20,218 bases of DNA from Aquifex sp964425585 (GTDB lineage Bacteria; Aquificota; Aquificia; Aquificales; Aquificaceae), in assembly GCA_964425585.1 (NCBI GenBank), contig CAYRMG010000022.1, positions 1-20,218 of the forward strand. The letters are read 5' to 3'. The notes beneath the pieces were generated by a model. It was given only the letters and a program-made list of their open reading frames with translations. It was not told the DNA's origin and did not search any database. Position numbers and translations under genes: made by a program. Shown piece by piece: positions 1-6,784 of this stretch (position 1 is its first letter; the number at the start of each line of letters is the position of its first letter).

Positions 1-32
1 ATAATTAACTTCCTAAAGGGAGGTAGCGGAAA

Positions 33-731
33 ATGGTAAAGCTACTTGCAATGTTCAGTATTCCCGTTGTTCCCTTTAGCTTTATAACCGAGTATTTCTT
101 TGAAAACTGTAGAAGTTGCAGGGATTACTTCTTTCCATTTTTGGTTTTCTTTGCTTTCTTCTTCGCAAGTTTAGGTTTCGGGAAATCGGGTTTTCTTCTT
201 TCACTTCTTGCCGTAATAACAAGCATTCTCTACACTTATAAACTCTTTAAAGTTAAGAGCGTAGAGGAATGGGTTTTCAACTTCTTCATAGCCACAGTTT
301 CCTTATCTTGGTTAAACACAAAAAATATGCTTCTGTTCATACTTGTATTTGCTGTTCCCCTCATCGTCATACACTTTCTCTTTTACCATCTAAAGAAACA
401 GGGGGTTTCATTGAGCTTTAGGGAGCTTGTGGGAATAGGCTCATACCTTCCCAAATTTTCCGCCATACTCTTCTTGGCTATAATCGCTTCCTTGGTAATA
501 GCTCCCGCATACGCCCTATTTTTGAGCTTTGAACTTATAAAAGGAAATATTCTCCTTGCATTGATTTTCATTGTTGAATGGATAGCTTGGAACTGGGTAG
601 GTTTTAAGCTCTTCCCTAACATCATATTCGGTGAACCCAGAGAAATAAACGGATACAAGGACATTGAGGCGGAAGAAGCTTTCCCCCTGACATTTACCCT
701 TATAGCTTTGCTTATACTTCCTCTTGTATGA
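33..731 (+). CDS. Polytopic membrane protein resembling the C-terminal half of NuoM/MrpD-type subunits
   Basis: A 232-residue, very hydrophobic protein with about six or seven membrane segments. The ATG at 33 is preceded by a strong Shine-Dalgarno (AAAGGGAGGT, 15-24), as expected for a gene inside an operon that enters from the left edge. Residues 130-170 (RELVGIGSYLPKF, then a helix ending SFELIKG) resemble the helix before the broken helix of NuoM/NuoN/MrpD antiporter-like subunits. The tail (IIFGEPRE near 197, ...DIEAEEAFPL near 210-219, LLILPLV) resembles the end of NuoM/L, where an acidic stretch precedes the last helix. At 232 residues it is about half the usual length of that family, so it may be a half-size paralogue or a partner of a Dab- or Mrp-like pump. 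The family link is my inference from pattern. The 3' end overlaps the opposite-strand oxidoreductase by 20 bp. Confidence 0.7.
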   Translation: MVKLLAMFSIPVVPFSFITEYFFENCRSCRDYFFPFLVFFAFFFASLGFGKSGFLLSLLAVITSILYTYKLFKVKSVEEWVFNFFIATVSLSWLNTKNMLLFILVFAVPLIVIHFLFYHLKKQGVSLSFRELVGIGSYLPKFSAILFLAIIASLVIAPAYALFLSFELIKGNILLALIFIVEWIAWNWVGFKLFPNIIFGEPREINGYKDIEAEEAFPLTFTLIALLILPLV

Positions 732-2109
732 AGAGGGGGATTTCCTTTCTCGGGTTTGCAAGCCCCCTCAAAAACATTTTTTCTACAAGTTTTCTGTGAA
801 CCTCTTTGAACTCCCTGTTTATCCTTAAGAAAAAGTGATAAAGAACTCCCGAAGCTTCAAGTCCTAAACCTTTGTCAAGGGCCACTTTATCTTCCCACGT
901 TTTCAATTTGAAAGCTCTTAATAGAGGATTCCTCGGATTCAATCTCGGAAACTTTGGAATGCCTACGAACTGATACCCTCTTATTTTTCCATCCTTCAGG
1001 AAAACCTTAACGAGATACTCTTTATACTCAAGAAAGAAGCTTTCTTCTGCATCCTCAAATAATCCCCCGCTTCCTGCCGTTACGCTCCTCGTCTTTACCG
1101 CATTGTAATCAACGAGTCCTGTATTTCTTACTTTTTTTCCCGCCATATTAAAGCCGGCGACGTATCCCGATTGTTGAGCAGGAGGGAAAAGGGCTATCCA
1201 CCTGTGGTTTCCCCAGGCATCAATACCCGAAGCTATATCCCCTGCGGCGTAAACGTCAGGGTCATTCGTTTGTTGAAATTCATTTACAAGTATACCCCCT
1301 ATGGGTTTTCCCAGTTTTTTGTCTATATGAATTTCTATATCGGTTCCTTCAACGAGGTAGGTTCTCGGCCTTACACCCGTTGAGACTATTACCATATCCG
1401 TTTCTATGAAAAAGGTTTTATCACTTCCCCGTTTTTTTACTTCAACCGCTTCCACCTCTCCTTTCTTACCGTGAATTGCAACAACCTGATGTTCAAGAAG
1501 GAAGTTTATACCTTCCTCTTCAAGGGGTTTCTGATACAGGCTTCCCATCTGTTTATCAAGCATTCTCGGAAGGATTCTGTCAAAAACCTCAATTACCGTG
1601 ACATCCAAGCCGAGATGCCTCAACGTTTCCGCATCTTCTATGCCTATGGGTCCCGCACCTATTATTACCGCACGCCTTACTTTACCCGATACTATCCAGT
1701 TTCTAATCCTGTAAGCGTCATATAGATTTTTAGCGGTTGTAACCCTTTCAAGCTCAACACCTTCTATGGGAGGAATAAAGGCGTATGCTCCGGCAGCAAG
1801 GAGGCATTTATCATAGGATATTTCCTCTCCGTCTTTTGTTATAACAACCTTTTTTTTGTTGTCTATTCTAATAACCTCTTTTTTGGGTCTGAAGTCAACC
1901 CTGTATTTTTCGTAAAATCGCTCCCCTCCCTTGTAAAATAGTGCTTCCTTTGATATATCATCCCTTATAACATTTTCCATACAGTTAGGGGCATAGGTTG
2001 GAAATTCTTCATCCGAGAGGATTACTATATCGCTTTCCTTGTCAACCTTTCGGAAGGCTTCAACAGCACTCGCGGCAGCGGGTCCGTTTCCGACTATAAC
2101 AACTTTCAT
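712..2109 (-). CDS. FAD/NAD(P)-dependent pyridine nucleotide-disulfide oxidoreductase, CoA-disulfide reductase/Nox-like
   Basis: A 465-residue flavoprotein of the class III pyridine nucleotide-disulfide reductase group (CoA disulfide reductase, NADH oxidase/peroxidase, NirB-like). The FAD dinucleotide motif is GNGPAA (7-12), the NAD(P) motif is GAGPIG (151-156), and the second FAD motif is AAGD (288-291). A single cysteine, Cys43 in YAPNCMENVI, sits at the position of the redox cysteine of CoA disulfide reductase (Cys43) and NADH oxidase (Cys42). Residues 340-465 form the dimerisation domain plus a tail a little longer than usual. It lies 33 bp after trxB on the same strand. The ATG has no Shine-Dalgarno: the upstream strand is pyrimidine-rich, with a TAAACT box 8 nt before the start. 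The substrate (CoA disulfide, oxygen, persulfide or other) cannot be read from sequence. Confidence 0.88.
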   Translation of the reverse strand: MKVVIVGNGPAAASAVEAFRKVDKESDIVILSDEEFPTYAPNCMENVIRDDISKEALFYKGGERFYEKYRVDFRPKKEVIRIDNKKKVVITKDGEEISYDKCLLAAGAYAFIPPIEGVELERVTTAKNLYDAYRIRNWIVSGKVRRAVIIGAGPIGIEDAETLRHLGLDVTVIEVFDRILPRMLDKQMGSLYQKPLEEEGINFLLEHQVVAIHGKKGEVEAVEVKKRGSDKTFFIETDMVIVSTGVRPRTYLVEGTDIEIHIDKKLGKPIGGILVNEFQQTNDPDVYAAGDIASGIDAWGNHRWIALFPPAQQSGYVAGFNMAGKKVRNTGLVDYNAVKTRSVTAGSGGLFEDAEESFFLEYKEYLVKVFLKDGKIRGYQFVGIPKFPRLNPRNPLLRAFKLKTWEDKVALDKGLGLEASGVLYHFFLRINREFKEVHRKLVEKMFLRGLANPRKEIPLFIQEEV

Positions 2110-2142
2110 AGAGTTTTAGTTTAAAGGAAAAAGGGAAGGGGA

Positions 2143-3114
2143 TTACCACTGGGGAACTATCTTCTTCTTTCCGCTCAGGAACTTATCAACCGCAAGGGCT
2201 GCCTTACATCCCATCGCAGCTGCAACGACAGCCTGCTTTACCTCATTACACAGAACATCACCCGCTGCAAAAACGCCGGGAACGGAAGTCATCATTTCCT
2301 CGTTTACAACTATGCAATCACCTTCGGTCATCTCAACTTGACCCATAAGGAAGTCAACGGATGGCTTCGTCCCTCCGAGGAAAATAAACACTCCGTTAAC
2401 CTCAAGGAGTTTTTCCTGCTTGTTTTGAAGGTCCTTCAGTTTCACCCCTTTTACAACCTGGTCACCTACTATTTCTATAGGTCTATGTCTTAAGAGTATC
2501 TCAACGTTTTCCATGTTTCGAAAGTGCTCCACAACTTCTGGTGGAGCTTTTATCTTACTCCCCGGAACGACGAAGTAAATCTTACTTGCAAAACGTGCTA
2601 TAAACTCAGCCTCTTCTATTGCATAATCATCATCGCCTATAACTGCAACCGGTTGGTCTTTAAAGAATGCCGCATCACAAACACCGCAGTAGGATACGCC
2701 CCTTCCGAGAAACTCCTCTTCTCCCTTGAACTTGTTAGCCCTTTCCATAGCCCCGGAAGCCACAATAATCGTTTTACCCTGAAACTCCCTTCCGTCTATC
2801 GTGTAAACCTTCTTCGGGTCGCTGTTTAGGTCCGTTGCTATGACCTTACCCCTCACAAACTCAGCCCCGAAACTCTTTGCCTGTTCCCTCATTATCTTCA
2901 GAAGCTCATAACCCGAAAGAGGACCCGGAACCCCGGGATAGTTTTCTATCTTCTGGGTTACACCGAGTGCCCCGTCAGCTTCCGCCCTGTATAAAACTAA
3001 TGTTTTCCATCCCGCCCTTGCGGTATATAATGCCGCTGTAGTTCCGGCGGGTCCCGCACCTATGATTATCACGTCGTAAACCTTATCGGGTTGTTTATTT
3101 AGACTTACTTCCAT
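2143..3114 (-). CDS. trxB: Thioredoxin reductase-like flavoprotein with divergent NAD(P)H site
   Basis: 323 residues, the normal size for low-molecular-weight bacterial thioredoxin reductase. The FAD motif is GAGPAG (19-24), the redox-active disulfide is Cys143-Gly-Val-Cys146, the second FAD motif is AAGD (283-286), and KQAV (293-296) resembles the family's RQAV. Two standard features are absent. The NADPH dinucleotide motif, normally GGG/D-x-x-A, reads GDDDYA (160-165). The HRRxxxR motif that holds the NADPH 2'-phosphate is replaced by VPGSKIK (183-189). The disulfide domain is therefore intact but NADPH use is doubtful; NADH, reduced ferredoxin or another flavin donor are possible. Third gene of lepB-ispF-trxB, 23 bp after ispF. 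The ATG at 3114 has a strong Shine-Dalgarno (GAAGGAGGT, within 3121-3130), which fixes the start. Confidence 0.87.
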   Translation of the reverse strand: MEVSLNKQPDKVYDVIIIGAGPAGTTAALYTARAGWKTLVLYRAEADGALGVTQKIENYPGVPGPLSGYELLKIMREQAKSFGAEFVRGKVIATDLNSDPKKVYTIDGREFQGKTIIVASGAMERANKFKGEEEFLGRGVSYCGVCDAAFFKDQPVAVIGDDDYAIEEAEFIARFASKIYFVVPGSKIKAPPEVVEHFRNMENVEILLRHRPIEIVGDQVVKGVKLKDLQNKQEKLLEVNGVFIFLGGTKPSVDFLMGQVEMTEGDCIVVNEEMMTSVPGVFAAGDVLCNEVKQAVVAAAMGCKAALAVDKFLSGKKKIVPQW

Positions 3115-3137
3115 TTTTCATACCTCCTTCTAAAATT

Positions 3138-3611
3138 TTAAGCCTTATAAATAAGCACTGTGCACATACACACTATCCCCTCTTCCTTACAAAATCCTTC
3201 TCTCCTTTTTCCCTTTATTGAGATTCTGGATTTGTCTATACCGATAAGTTTTGATAAGTTTTCCTTTATTTTATCCTTATACGGGGCTATCTTTGGACTG
3301 TCCGCTATAAGTGTGCAATCAAGGTTTGATAACTCGTATCCCTTCTCCCTCATAAGCTCAAGGGCTTTCCTTAAGAAAATCTCGGATGGAGCGTTCCTCC
3401 ATCTTTTGTCTTCATCGCTAAAGAGCTCTCCTATGTCTCTTTCACCTATAGCTCCGAGGATGGCGTCCGTTATCGCGTGGAGAAGTGCATCACCGTCCGA
3501 GTGCCCTTTGAGTCCGTAGGGAAAATCTATCTCAACACCGCCGAGTATTAACTTTTTATTTTCCGTAAACTCATGTGAGTCAAAGCCGAAACCCACCCTG
3601 AACTCCATCAT
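3138..3611 (-). CDS. ispF: 2-C-methyl-D-erythritol 2,4-cyclodiphosphate synthase
   Basis: 157 residues, the usual family length. IspF converts 4-diphosphocytidyl-2-C-methylerythritol 2-phosphate to the cyclodiphosphate plus CMP in the MEP isoprenoid pathway, in the cytoplasm. Metal ligands are visible as Asp11-x-His13 in GFGFDSH and His45 in the family signature GHSDGD...H (36-45). The C-terminal nucleotide-binding segment is odd. Where most IspF proteins have a TTTE..LGFTGRGEGI motif, this one has SIKGKRREGFCKEEGIV, about three residues shorter and without the threonine pair. The start codon overlaps the lepB stop (ATGA, 3608-3611), so translation is probably coupled to lepB. Two tandem ATG codons make the exact first residue uncertain by one. 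Confidence 0.93.
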   Translation of the reverse strand: MMEFRVGFGFDSHEFTENKKLILGGVEIDFPYGLKGHSDGDALLHAITDAILGAIGERDIGELFSDEDKRWRNAPSEIFLRKALELMREKGYELSNLDCTLIADSPKIAPYKDKIKENLSKLIGIDKSRISIKGKRREGFCKEEGIVCMCTVLIYKA

Positions 3612-4381
3612 TTATTAATTAATGGTATTCCTATCCGTGAAAATCTCGGATGGAGCAATGCAAGAACTATCTGCCTTATTGCTGTAAAAGGGGTAACATC
3701 TTCGGGAGTCAGCGGGGGAACCTCACCCGAGTAGTATATTACGAATGCCTTTCCTATAACATCTTTGCGGGGAACGAATCCCCAGAATCTGCTATCCTGA
3801 CTGTTATCCCTGTTATCTCCCATAACAAAATAACTGTTTTCGGGAACTATGAACTTTGTGCATAATCCTTCATCGCTGTATCTTAGGCAAAGATTCTCAT
3901 CTATCGCACTGTATGCAACCCCCGGAAACTTGAAAGGAGTCCTTCTGAAGCAAACGTAATGCTTTATCTCTTCTCCGTCCTCCCTGTATATTGTTTCTCT
4001 GAACTTATAACATGTTCCCCTTGTTAACTCTTCCTTTCCTGCGTATTCAAGGTCGTAGACTTTTCCGTTTACGGAAACCTTGTAGTATATTAGGTCTTCC
4101 TTCTCGTCATACATCGGTATGAACTCAACAACATCCCCGCCCTTCGCGATAACTCTCTTTATAAAGCTTATGCTCGGATTTTTCGGATACTTAAAAACGA
4201 GCATATCCCCCCTCATCGGCTCGGAAAGGGAATAAACGAGTTTGTTCACAAGTATAAAGTCTCCCACGATAAGCGTAGGCTCCATAGAAGCGGAAGGTAT
4301 GTTGTAGGCCTGGGCTAAATACTCCCTTATAAGAAGAACCGCGGCTATTATGAGAATGAGCTCAATCAGTTGTTTTTTCAT
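3608..4381 (-). CDS. lepB: Signal peptidase I
   Basis: 257 residues. LepB removes Sec signal peptides at the outer face of the inner membrane. One N-terminal membrane helix (about 4-22) is followed by box B, PSASMEPTL, with the Ser32 nucleophile. Box D has Lys75 (IKRVIAKGGD) as general base, and box E is MGDNRDNSQDSRFW (187-200). Between boxes D and E lies an insert with four cysteines (Cys124, 144, 165, 174), the last two in a C-x8-C arrangement, plausibly disulfides in the periplasmic domain. First gene of the lepB-ispF-trxB operon. It is divergent from sodC with only 37 bp between. The ATG lacks a Shine-Dalgarno; a TAAAAT box ends 9 nt upstream, so the mRNA may be nearly leaderless. Confidence 0.95.
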   Translation of the reverse strand: MKKQLIELILIIAAVLLIREYLAQAYNIPSASMEPTLIVGDFILVNKLVYSLSEPMRGDMLVFKYPKNPSISFIKRVIAKGGDVVEFIPMYDEKEDLIYYKVSVNGKVYDLEYAGKEELTRGTCYKFRETIYREDGEEIKHYVCFRRTPFKFPGVAYSAIDENLCLRYSDEGLCTKFIVPENSYFVMGDNRDNSQDSRFWGFVPRKDVIGKAFVIYYSGEVPPLTPEDVTPFTAIRQIVLALLHPRFSRIGIPLINK

Positions 4382-4390
4382 AGTAAGGAT

Positions 4391-4396
4391 ATTTTA
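4391..4396 (-). promoter_or_regulatory. Putative -10 box of lepB
   Basis: TAAAAT on the minus strand, ending 9 nt before the lepB ATG. CTTACA lies 16 bp further upstream as a possible -35 (4 of 6 consensus positions). There is no Shine-Dalgarno between box and start, so transcription from here would give a leader of about 2 nt. Read by eye. Confidence 0.4.
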
Positions 4397-4418
4397 ATGG
4401 TTAAAAAGGAGGTGTAAG

Positions 4419-4925
4419 GTGAGAGGAATAATTCTTTTATTGAGTTTATTTACAGCGGTCTCTTTTGCGGTAGAAAAAGCATATGCCGAATTGATAAATA
4501 GAGAGGGCAAGGTCATAGGAAGGGTTGAGCTGGTGGATAAAGGAAACGGAGTTCTGTTAAAGGTGATGGCTTCAAATCTTCCGCCGAACAGAGAGCTTGC
4601 CTTTCACATTCACGAAAGGGGAAGCTGTATACCTCCCGATTTTAAAAGTGCTAAAGGACATTTCAATCCCTTCGGAAAGGAACACGGGCTTTTAAACCCA
4701 AAGGGTTTCCATGCAGGTGATATGCCAAATGTATTTACCGATGAAAAGGGCAACCTAAAGGTTCACATTTTCAATCCATTCGTTACACTGAAAGAAGGGA
4801 AGAGGAACAGCCTATTTAAGGAAGGGGGAACCGCTATAGTTATTCACGAAAGGGGAGACGATTATACGTCAAACCCTGCGGGAAATGCGGGAAAGCGTAT
4901 AGCATGCGGAGTAATAAAAAAATAA
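4419..4925 (+). CDS. sodC: Periplasmic Cu/Zn superoxide dismutase
   Basis: 168 residues with a Sec signal peptide (hydrophobic 3-17, likely cleavage after SFA). Start is GTG at 4419, supported by AAGGAGG (4406-4412) six nt upstream. Ligands expected of the family are present: Cu by His63, His65, His81 and His143; Zn by His81, His89, His98 and Asp101. The conserved disulfide is Cys70-Cys163, and Arg160 in GNAGKRIACG is the active-site arginine. The protein dismutates superoxide in the periplasm, where oxygen-using sulfur and hydrogen oxidation would generate it. It is a single-gene unit. The stop codon at 4923-4925 directly abuts the stop of the opposite-strand glycosyltransferase with no intervening base. 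Confidence 0.94.
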   Translation: MRGIILLLSLFTAVSFAVEKAYAELINREGKVIGRVELVDKGNGVLLKVMASNLPPNRELAFHIHERGSCIPPDFKSAKGHFNPFGKEHGLLNPKGFHAGDMPNVFTDEKGNLKVHIFNPFVTLKEGKRNSLFKEGGTAIVIHERGDDYTSNPAGNAGKRIACGVIKK

Positions 4926-5696
4926 TCACTCCCTTTTCCACAAATCCCTTCCGAATTTTTCCTTTAGTTCAAGCTCAAGCAGAAACGCATACTTTTGAAA
5001 CGTATAAATCGCTGCCGAAACCGAAGCGAGAAATCCTCTGTATCCGTCAAGAAATCCCAGTTTTAATATGTAGAATTTAAAGAAACTCCACAAAGGATTA
5101 AAAATAAGTTTATAAATGCTAAATTTTTCTCCTTTTTTGCTTAATGATATTGCCATTTTTTCAGCATAATCCATATTCTTTTCGTATTGATGTCTCAAAC
5201 TTTTGAAAGAGTAGTGATATAAATCCCCTTTTATCTTTCCTACTCTTCCTTTAACGATAGGTTTCTCGTGAACATCTCCCTCAAACACGACCTTTTTCTT
5301 TTTAAAAAGCCTTAATCTCCATTCGGGATACCAGACGTGATTTAAAAATTTTCCCATGTAATAAGTCCTTCTGGAAATCATATAGGATTCGTATCTCGGA
5401 TTCCTTAACTCCCTTTTTATGTTTTCCTTAAGTTCCTTTGATACCTCTTCATCCGCATCTATAAACATTACCCACTCGTTGCTACACAACTCTATACCGT
5501 AGTTGAGCTTTTCCGAATAACTCATTTTCTTTTCCAGTCTATACACTTTTGCCCCGAGACTTTTTGCAACTTCAGCTGTTTTATCGGTTGAAAAATCGTC
5601 AAGGACTATAATTTCCTTTGCAAGCCCTTTAACACTTTTAATAGCCCTTCCTATATTCTTTTCCTCATTTTTTGCCTGAATAAGAACGGACAGCAT
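4926..5696 (-). CDS. Family 2 glycosyltransferase, WaaE/KdtX-like (LPS core)
   Basis: 256 residues. The GT-A fold shows at the N-terminus: VLIQAKNEEKNIGRAI (4-19), VLDDFSTDKT (31-40), and the metal-binding Asp80-Ala-Asp82 in MFIDADEEV. The region after it (ISRRTYYMGKFL, WYPEWRLRLF, VHEKP) is typical of the WaaE/KdtX branch, which adds glucose to heptose in the lipopolysaccharide inner core. Donor and acceptor sugars cannot be decided here. The gene starts only 12 bp from lpxD and runs away from it, which fits a shared envelope role. The ATG has no Shine-Dalgarno; CATAAT ends 9 nt upstream and overlaps the lpxD start codon. Confidence 0.87.
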   Translation of the reverse strand: MLSVLIQAKNEEKNIGRAIKSVKGLAKEIIVLDDFSTDKTAEVAKSLGAKVYRLEKKMSYSEKLNYGIELCSNEWVMFIDADEEVSKELKENIKRELRNPRYESYMISRRTYYMGKFLNHVWYPEWRLRLFKKKKVVFEGDVHEKPIVKGRVGKIKGDLYHYSFKSLRHQYEKNMDYAEKMAISLSKKGEKFSIYKLIFNPLWSFFKFYILKLGFLDGYRGFLASVSAAIYTFQKYAFLLELELKEKFGRDLWKRE

Positions 5697-5711
5697 AGAA
5701 TACTTATTATG
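5696..5711. promoter_or_regulatory. Interlocked divergent -10 boxes of the glycosyltransferase and lpxD
   Basis: On the plus strand TAGAAT (5696-5701) ends 7 nt before the lpxD ATG. On the minus strand CATAAT (5711-5706) ends 9 nt before the glycosyltransferase ATG. Each box overlaps the other gene's start codon, so both core promoters occupy the same DNA. Neither start has a Shine-Dalgarno. Assigned by eye and spacing. Confidence 0.4.
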
Positions 5712-6692
5712 CTATCATTGACCTTTAGAGATATCGCAAAAGCAGTGGACGGAGAACTAAAAGGAAAACCATCGGAAATTGTAAAAGGAATATCCACCCC
5801 GGAAAATCCCAAAGAAGATACGGTAGTTTTTTGTCAAAACGATAAAGATATAGAAATGGCAAAGGAAAAAGCAAAGCTTTTGGTTGTGAACAGGGATATA
5901 GAGGGAAAGCCTTACATAAAGGTAAAGGATGTTAAGCTTGCCCTTGCACGCTTCCTTGATAAGTTCTTTCCCGAAGAGCATCCGATTGGTATATCAAAGC
6001 AGGCATCAATAGGTAAGAATGTTGAGATAGGTGTAGGAAGCTACATAGGAGACTTCGTTTTTATAGGAAATAACGTAAAGATAGGTAGAAACGTTAAAAT
6101 CTACCCGTTTACATATGTGGGGGACAACACGGTTATAGGGGATGATACGATTATCTTCAGCGGTGTTCATATTTATAAGAACACGGTTATAGGAAAAAAT
6201 GTAAGAATTCACAGCGGTGCGGTTATAGGTGCGGACGGATTCGGATACCATATAACCCCTCAGGGTATAAAGAAACTAAACCACATAGGAAACGTAGTGA
6301 TTGAGGACAACGTTGAGATAGGTGCAAATACAACCGTTGACCGTGCCCTCATAGAGACAACCCTTATAGGTAAAAACACGAAGATAGATAACCTGGTTAT
6401 GGTAGCCCACAACTGTAAGGTGGGGGAAAACAATATCTTGGTTTCTCAGGTTGGCTTGTCGGGAAGTGTAAAAACCGGCAAGAATGTAATACTTGCGGGA
6501 CAGGTCGGTGTTGCGGATCACGTTGAGATAGGAGACAACGTAATAGTTACCGCAAAATCGGGTGTTGCAAGTAGTTTGGAACCTAACAAGACCTACGGTG
6601 CAAATCTTCCCGCAATTGAGTGGAGCAAGTGGAAGAGAATTTACATCTACCTCTTGCGCCTTCCCGAACTCTTTAAAAATCTTAAAAAATAA
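5709..6692 (+). CDS. lpxD: UDP-3-O-acylglucosamine N-acyltransferase
   Basis: 327 residues, near the family norm. LpxD transfers a 3-hydroxyacyl chain from acyl carrier protein to UDP-3-O-acylglucosamine in lipid A synthesis. An N-terminal uridine-binding domain (about 1-95) is followed by a left-handed beta-helix of hexapeptide repeats (about 98-290, many IGxx turns) and a short C-terminal helix rich in basic and aromatic residues. His234 in VAHNCKVG is the expected catalytic histidine. The gene shows that the organism makes lipid A. The 12-bp gap to the divergent glycosyltransferase holds no Shine-Dalgarno. The stop codon overlaps the start of a small downstream reading frame (TAATG). Confidence 0.96.
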   Translation: MLSLTFRDIAKAVDGELKGKPSEIVKGISTPENPKEDTVVFCQNDKDIEMAKEKAKLLVVNRDIEGKPYIKVKDVKLALARFLDKFFPEEHPIGISKQASIGKNVEIGVGSYIGDFVFIGNNVKIGRNVKIYPFTYVGDNTVIGDDTIIFSGVHIYKNTVIGKNVRIHSGAVIGADGFGYHITPQGIKKLNHIGNVVIEDNVEIGANTTVDRALIETTLIGKNTKIDNLVMVAHNCKVGENNILVSQVGLSGSVKTGKNVILAGQVGVADHVEIGDNVIVTAKSGVASSLEPNKTYGANLPAIEWSKWKRIYIYLLRLPELFKNLKK

Positions 6693-6784
6693 TGGAGTAT
6701 ATATTTCTCATACTTCTTATTATCTCGGGTATCTTTCTCATTTACAGAAGCGGAAAGAGGAAAAGATCGTGCTGTGAGACTTAA
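6692..6784 (+). CDS. Candidate 30-residue membrane miniprotein
   Basis: A small reading frame whose ATG shares a base with the lpxD stop (TAATG), as in translationally coupled genes. The product has one hydrophobic helix (YIFLILLIISGIFLIY, about 3-18), then a strongly basic stretch (GKRKR) and a vicinal cysteine pair before the end (SCCET). This layout is that of a real single-pass miniprotein with a cytoplasmic basic, cysteine-containing tail. It faintly recalls the small cysteine-ended proteins next to iron transporters, but no such genes are nearby. The stop shares the palindrome TTAA (6781-6784) with the stop of the opposite-strand gene. Function unknown; the reading frame could be chance. 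Confidence 0.42.
   Translation: MEYIFLILLIISGIFLIYRSGKRKRSCCET

Noticed and set aside
383..664. Antisense frame within the first membrane protein gene
   Set aside because: Opposite-strand shadow of a hydrophobic gene; no supporting signal.
3115..3137. Possible ATTTT/AAAAT hairpin around the trxB Shine-Dalgarno, similar to the soeA one
   Set aside because: Only five A-T pairs with a 13-nt loop, unstable at high temperature and expected by chance in AT-rich DNA.
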